The position numbers were made by a program, and so were the translations under genes. Shown in pieces: positions 8,333-11,578 of a stretch of 11,578 nt of DNA. Position 1 is the stretch's first letter, and the number at the start of each line of letters is the position of its first letter. Source of the stretch: Hamiltosporidium magnivora (taxonomy: Eukaryota > Microsporidia > Dubosqiidae); NCBI GenBank assembly GCA_004325065.1, contig PITI01000499.1, positions 1 through 11,578 on the forward strand, written 5' to 3'. Under the pieces are notes generated by a model. The model ran no database searches. It worked only from the letters and a program-made list of their open reading frames with translations, and had not been told where the DNA came from.

Positions 8333-8755
8333 ATTAATAAAATACCCAACTAATACTTTTTTATCTACAATCTTTTAAATTTAAAAATATTTTGATTGAT
8401 TTAATATTAAAATATTAAATATAGAATATTAAATTAAAATATATGAAAAATTAAAAGATAAAAAAAATATTACCTTAAAGAATATTTAATTAGAATATAT
8501 AAAAGTATAAAAGTATAAAAGTATAAAATATAAGATTAGAGATTAAATGTCGGATTATTAGCTATCAGAATATTTGATATCTAGATATTAAATAAAAGTA
8601 TTTTAAATAGATAATATAATTAAAAAAATGAACAGAAAATAAAATATTAAATAAATTTTAAATAAAATCTTTGAAGAAAGGTTATATAAATCAATAATAG
8701 ATAAATAATCGACATATATTGAGCAAGTGATAACAATACGATTTATTTAGAAAAC
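8333..8755. other. AT-rich intergenic region with short tandem repeats
   Basis: This spacer separates the converging ends of the PLAC8 gene (plus) and the 481-residue gene (minus). It is almost entirely A and T, with many ATATTAAA-type words and an 8-base tandem repeat at 8501-8524. No gene is visible. Confidence 0.6.
8501..8524. repeat. Tandem repeat, AAAAGTAT x 3
   Basis: Three exact copies of AAAAGTAT lie at 8501-8508, 8509-8516 and 8517-8524, followed by a degraded fourth. This simple repeat is probably variable between strains. Confidence 0.8.
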
Positions 8756-10201
8756 TTAAAGCAAATCTTTGTCATCAAGTGCAAGTGATTCGTACAAATA
8801 CACCCATGCATCACTGACACCAGATGTTTCCATATCTTTATATAAGGTAGCACTGTCACATACAAATTTACGAATTTGTAAACTTCTTGGGACATTTTTA
8901 TCTGCAAAATTAAGCATTTCTGTAAATTTTTTATATTTTGGAAAAATACTTAATGAAGAGACAGGAACGTTGATTTTTTTATGTGCCATCAAATCTTTCT
9001 TAGAAATACCCGTATCTCGTGAGGGTTGAGATATCACAGTATTTTGTTTTGTTGGTTTTTCTTCAATTTGCAGGGACACAGAAGTTACAACTGAATTTCC
9101 AAGAGAAATTGATTGTTCAATTTCCTGAACTTTTAAAAAATATTCAGAATTTCCAAAATCTTTATATTCTTCATTAAAAGTAGGAATACAGGTGACACTG
9201 ACTCCTCTTTCAGATTTAGTTACATAAAGATTTGGTGAAGATAAAATCTGATTAATAAATATTTCTACTCTTTGTCCACACACACTTTCCAAGGTAAATC
9301 CGTACACATTTTTAAATACTTCTTGAAGATCATCCAATGAAAGCGTGGTTTTACAACAAAAAATATTTACAATTAAACATTCCAAATGAAAAATCATAAA
9401 TTTGCTATTTTCTTCTGTAAATGAAACATCTTTTAAATGAAAAGATTTTCTTTTTTTAATTAAACTATCAGCTTCTTGATCGATTCTTTTAATATACGAA
9501 GATTTTAAATTTAAAATTGTAAAAGAATTTTTACAACACGAAAAATATTTACTCAAATTTCCATGTGGATGCCTTCCTACCTGACACGGAGAATTCTTAT
9601 AATTAAACATTTGTCCATGCATTTTACACATTTCATTCGAGATTGAAGATGTTTGAATTACTATTCCATATTTAAATACATCTAAAATCTTACCAAGTAT
9701 ATCAGGATAAGAATTTGGTTGATTTCCACTGACTTGGTTTTTGATTTGCTGAATCGGTTTTTTATTAGAAAATTGTGAATTTAAATTTAAATTTTTATTT
9801 CTATTTTTTATAAATTTATTTTTTGGTTCTATAATTTCTATTTTACCACCATTTTTAAAAAAATCACTGCTATCACTAAAATCTTCTTCATTATTTTTTA
9901 AAACACTTTTTGGATTTAAAATTTGTTCAATTTTTTCTCGATTATAGTCTTTTTTATAACAAACTATAGAAAACGAAGTATCTTGATTAGAAGTAACAGA
10001 CATCTCTGGTAATGTAATCAATACTTTATAAAATTCTGTTAGTGATAGCTGTGTTACTTTAAAAATCGATTTAAACGAATTATAAACATCTTTTAAATAA
10101 TAAAAATTTATTTTTTTATTATTTTCTATAATTTTTGGTGTTAAATCTATTATTTCTTGCAATTTAGATGTTATATTGAATTTTAAAATATCGAAATCCA
10201 T
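8756..10201 (-). CDS. Protein with LOTUS-like winged helices and a Cys/His cluster
   Basis: The best start is the ATG at 10201, giving 481 residues; the frame also extends 12 codons upstream to a TTG, which is unlikely in a eukaryote. Residues 31-83 look like a winged helix (helix, helix with FYKVLITLPEM, then a short wing). Residues about 95-165 are polar and disordered (rich in Asn, Lys, Gln). Residues 192-223 hold a tight cluster C192, H195, C206, H211, H213, C222, C223 (pattern CxxH, SPCxVGRHPHG, YFxCC), probably binding zinc and faintly like CHORD-type HPG...CC knuckles. Residues 272-340 look like a second winged helix of LOTUS/OST-HTH type (SLDDLQEVFKNVYGF, a helix ending VEIFINQILSSP, then a strand YVTKSERGVSVTCIP). 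The C-terminal third is Ser-rich and then helical. LOTUS domains bind RNA or helicase partners in known proteins, so an RNA-regulatory role is possible. The assignments rest on pattern reading, and the family is otherwise unknown to me. Confidence 0.7.
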   Translation of the reverse strand: MDFDILKFNITSKLQEIIDLTPKIIENNKKINFYYLKDVYNSFKSIFKVTQLSLTEFYKVLITLPEMSVTSNQDTSFSIVCYKKDYNREKIEQILNPKSVLKNNEEDFSDSSDFFKNGGKIEIIEPKNKFIKNRNKNLNLNSQFSNKKPIQQIKNQVSGNQPNSYPDILGKILDVFKYGIVIQTSSISNEMCKMHGQMFNYKNSPCQVGRHPHGNLSKYFSCCKNSFTILNLKSSYIKRIDQEADSLIKKRKSFHLKDVSFTEENSKFMIFHLECLIVNIFCCKTTLSLDDLQEVFKNVYGFTLESVCGQRVEIFINQILSSPNLYVTKSERGVSVTCIPTFNEEYKDFGNSEYFLKVQEIEQSISLGNSVVTSVSLQIEEKPTKQNTVISQPSRDTGISKKDLMAHKKINVPVSSLSIFPKYKKFTEMLNFADKNVPRSLQIRKFVCDSATLYKDMETSGVSDAWVYLYESLALDDKDLL

Positions 10202-10342
10202 TAACAAGGATTCTTCTGAATTTAAAGAAAAGGCCAATAAAGATTTTTAAAAAGAAAGAATTTAATAATTAAAGTAAGAATTAATAAAAATGATTTGAAC
10301 TTAAAATTTTTAAAAAAAAATTAAAAAATCAATAATTTTAAA
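10202..10342. promoter_or_regulatory. Presumed upstream region of the 481-residue gene
   Basis: This A/T-only stretch lies directly upstream of the minus-strand ATG. It contains long A and T runs and CTTAAAATTTT at 10300-10310, a word repeated at 10770-10780 upstream of the zinc-ribbon gene. No TATA box can be singled out in such DNA. Confidence 0.3.
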
Positions 10343-10415
10343 TTACTTACTCTGTGGCCCTACAGCCCTTGAAAGTTCCGGGGTTCCGTAACGATACTTT
10401 TGATTTTTCCACAAT
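10343..10415. ncRNA. Candidate small structured RNA in a GC-rich island
   Basis: Bases 10341-10400 hold about 28 G or C of 60 (47%) in nearly pure A/T surroundings, a hallmark of structural RNA genes in AT-rich genomes. Read on the plus strand, ACTTAC (10345-10350) is followed by a hairpin CTGT/ACAG (10352-10365). A second hairpin follows: GTT/AAC (10375-10377 with 10390-10392) and CGG/CCG (10379-10381 with 10386-10388) around loop GGTT. T-rich tracts come next. ACTTAC is the 5' splice-site pairing word of U1 snRNA, and GATTTTTCC (10402-10410) loosely resembles an Sm site, but the family's conserved stem-loop I is not recognised. The minus strand instead reads as a short peptide (YGTPELSRAVGPQSK) ending next to GTAAGT, which would fit an exon and 5' splice site. 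Strand and class are open. Confidence 0.3.
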
Positions 10416-10534
10416 TTTTTTTAAATTATAAATTCTTTTTATCAAACATAAGCAAGAATTTAATTAAAACAAAGAACAGGCGTTAAAATAAAAAATCAAA
10501 TTTATTTAAATCTATAAGTTTTCAATCTAACTAA

Positions 10535-10608
10535 GTGTCGCTAGTGTAGTTGGTTATCACGTCCGCTTAACACGCGGGAGGTCTCCGGTTCAATTCCGGA
10601 GCGACACA
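10535..10608 (+). tRNA. tRNA-Val (anticodon AAC)
   Basis: The full cloverleaf is present. The seven-pair acceptor stem is GTGTCGC (10535-10541) with GCGACAC (10601-10607) and discriminator A at 10608. The anticodon stem is TCCGC/GCGGG with one T-G pair, and its loop TTAACAC has anticodon AAC, which reads GTT and (as inosine) GTC valine codons. The T-stem is TCCGG/CCGGA around TTCAATT. The A box lies near 10542-10553 and the B box GGTTCAATTCC at 10587-10597, so RNA polymerase III can transcribe it from within. There is no intron and no encoded CCA. The pattern matches eukaryotic tRNA-Val and supports a eukaryotic nuclear origin for the window. Confidence 0.97.
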
Positions 10609-10615
10609 TTTTTTT
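10609..10615 (+). terminator. RNA polymerase III T-run terminator
   Basis: Seven T residues follow the tRNA discriminator base directly, the normal stop signal for RNA polymerase III. Confidence 0.9.
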
Positions 10616-10933
10616 ATTTAACAATTATTTTTTTACTAAAAATAAGAAATATTACAAAAATTGAAATTAGATTTTTATTTTTAGATGCATAAATAAATGA
10701 CTGATATTAATTAAATTAAATTATTTTTTATATAAAATAATTTTAGAAGACAATAAAAAAAAATTAAAGCTTAAAATTTTAAAAAATCCTTACTCTGATC
10801 TGATTAAATAAATAAAAACATTTTCTGATTTATAAATCTGAATATCAGTAATACTAACACGCACTTTTCTTCATTAATCAAGTATATGTAATATTTATTA
10901 TTAAATATATTTTTTCTAGAAATTATTCTCCTT
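10616..10933. other. AT-rich spacer and upstream region of the zinc-ribbon gene
   Basis: This roughly 300-base spacer has no gene. It holds CTTAAAATTTT at 10770-10780 and CTTACTCTG at 10789-10797, both repeated on the other side of the tRNA at 10300-10310 and 10346-10354. A perfect 12-bp palindrome GATTTATAAATC lies at 10827-10838. Any promoter of the following gene should lie in its last 100 bases, which end TTCTCCTT directly before the ATG. Confidence 0.45.
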
Positions 10934-11215
10934 ATGAATTTTTTAAGAAAACTAAAATTATTAGTTGAAGAAGATTTTGATCCATTTGAAATTTATAATA
11001 AAAAGAAAGAAATTATAATAAAAAACAATGCTATGATTATTTGTCCTAATTGTGGATTTATTAAATATAAAGATATTAGTATATTGCATGGTAAGTGTAT
11101 TAAATGTAAAAAAATGTTTTTAAAGAAATATGGTGCTATAATTGGAATAATGAAAAGCCGTATTGATTTTTATAGAGAAGTTTCTTATGAAATATGTAAA
11201 AATGAGAAATTATAA
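10934..11215 (+). CDS. Small zinc-ribbon protein
   Basis: This intact gene encodes 93 residues from the first ATG after an in-frame TAA at 10889. Residues 37-58 form one Cys4 zinc ribbon (CPNC, then 14 residues, then CIKC; Cys 37, 40, 55 and 58). It is flanked by a Lys-rich helical N-terminus and a basic C-terminus that begins KSRIDFYREVSYE. The ribbon resembles those in transcription factors and ribosomal proteins, but no flanking motif fixes the family. The strongly basic charge suggests nucleic-acid or ribosome binding, which is inference. The gene is oriented away from the tRNA and towards the minus-strand gene at the right edge. Confidence 0.7.
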   Translation: MNFLRKLKLLVEEDFDPFEIYNKKKEIIIKNNAMIICPNCGFIKYKDISILHGKCIKCKKMFLKKYGAIIGIMKSRIDFYREVSYEICKNEKL

Positions 11216-11323
11216 AAAATAATTTAAAAAAATACTTTTTAAGAGATTTTATAAAAATTTTTAAGAAATTTTATAAGAGATATAAAATAAAAAATAATTT
11301 AAAAAAATAATTTTTAAGAGATT
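11214..11323. repeat. 35-base direct repeat, two copies 75 bases apart
   Basis: Copies at 11214-11248 and 11289-11323 differ at one position (C versus A). The first overlaps the stop codon of the zinc-ribbon gene. A weaker related segment (TTTTTAAGAAATTTTATAAG) lies between them. The repeats sit in the short gap between two converging genes and may have arisen by slippage, or may carry 3'-end signals. Confidence 0.75.
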
Positions 11324-11372
11324 TGATTTTTTTATTTAATAAAATTATGGGTTAAAATATTTTTTACCATTT

Positions 11373-11578
11373 TTATATGTTTTCTTCTACCTCTTTAACC
11401 ACTTTTGTCTCTTCTTCCAAATCCGACTCTTTATTTATGTTATTGGTCGGTTCCTCTAAAGTGGTTACTCCTTGTGAAATAAGGGGTGCTTTATTTTTTG
11501 GTTGTAAATTTTTTGCACCATCTTCCTCTCTCTTCTCTTCTTTTAAGGGGGGTGTTGGTTCCTCATGCATCTCTGCTC
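11373..11578 (-). CDS. C-terminal part of a charged low-complexity protein (partial)
   Basis: The minus-strand frame ends in TAA at 11373 and stays open to the window edge. Its ATG at 11570 is probably internal, because in-frame codons for Ala and Glu precede it with no stop. The visible 67 or so residues are rich in Glu, Lys, Pro and Thr (for example EEPTPPLKEEKREED near the edge and LEEETKVVKEVEENI at the C-terminus). They are predicted to be disordered. The codons carry more G and C than the other genes here, for example GTGGTT and CCCCCC stretches. No domain is visible, so no function is proposed. It could be a tail of a larger structural or regulatory protein. Confidence 0.55.
   Translation of the reverse strand, partial: AEMHEEPTPPLKEEKREEDGAKNLQPKNKAPLISQGVTTLEEPTNNINKESDLEEETKVVKEVEENI

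Noticed and set aside
8769..9029. 86-codon plus-strand frame
   Set aside because: It is entirely antisense to the 481-residue gene and is a shadow of it.
10202..10237. TTG start 12 codons upstream for the 481-residue protein
   Set aside because: TTG initiation is not expected in a eukaryote, and an ATG at 10201 follows in frame.
1..11578. CRISPR array, bacterial operon or phage defence system
   Set aside because: No regularly spaced repeats, no Shine-Dalgarno-linked gene clusters and no defence domains are visible, and the tRNA is eukaryotic in type.

Overview
The window looks like a gene-poor, very AT-rich stretch of a small eukaryotic genome. A microsporidian is the most likely source, but no ribosomal RNA or conserved core gene is present to fix this. 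The eukaryotic signs are an intron-less tRNA-Val(AAC) with internal A and B boxes and a T-run terminator, a PLAC8-family Cys-rich protein, a piece of hAT-superfamily transposase, and no operon or Shine-Dalgarno logic. Some 60-base rows are as low as about 18% GC. All intact genes end in TAA, and the reading frames are short and intron-less.

Layout. 1-659: an unrecognised Lys/Ile/Asn-rich protein, open to the left edge. 660-2410: a mobile-element graveyard with two islands of unusually high GC (about 40% at 841-1140 and about 44% at 2041-2280), a possible decayed bacterial-type DDE transposase on the minus strand, and the C-terminal piece of a hAT transposase on the minus strand. 2440-5410: several dead reading frames. 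The clearest are a small secreted-protein gene cut by one in-frame TAA (2913-3200) and a long decayed frame (about 4122-4978) with far fewer stops than chance. 5410-7970: about 2.5 kb with no supported gene. 7973-8332: PLAC8-family protein. 8756-10201 (minus): a 481-residue protein that I read as two winged-helix (LOTUS/OST-HTH-like) modules around a Cys/His cluster. 10343-10400: a GC-rich hairpin-forming island that may be a small structured RNA. 10535-10608: tRNA-Val. 10934-11215: a small zinc-ribbon protein. 11373-11578 (minus): the C-terminal part of a charged low-complexity protein running off the right edge.

The live genes do not form a recognisable pathway. The 481-residue protein and the zinc-ribbon protein could both bind nucleic acid, and the PLAC8 protein is probably membrane-associated. 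The strongest leads are the domain order of the 481-residue protein, the structured GC islands, and the contrast between intact genes on the right and decayed or transferred DNA in the middle. I do not see a defence system, a CRISPR array or an obvious new multi-gene system.
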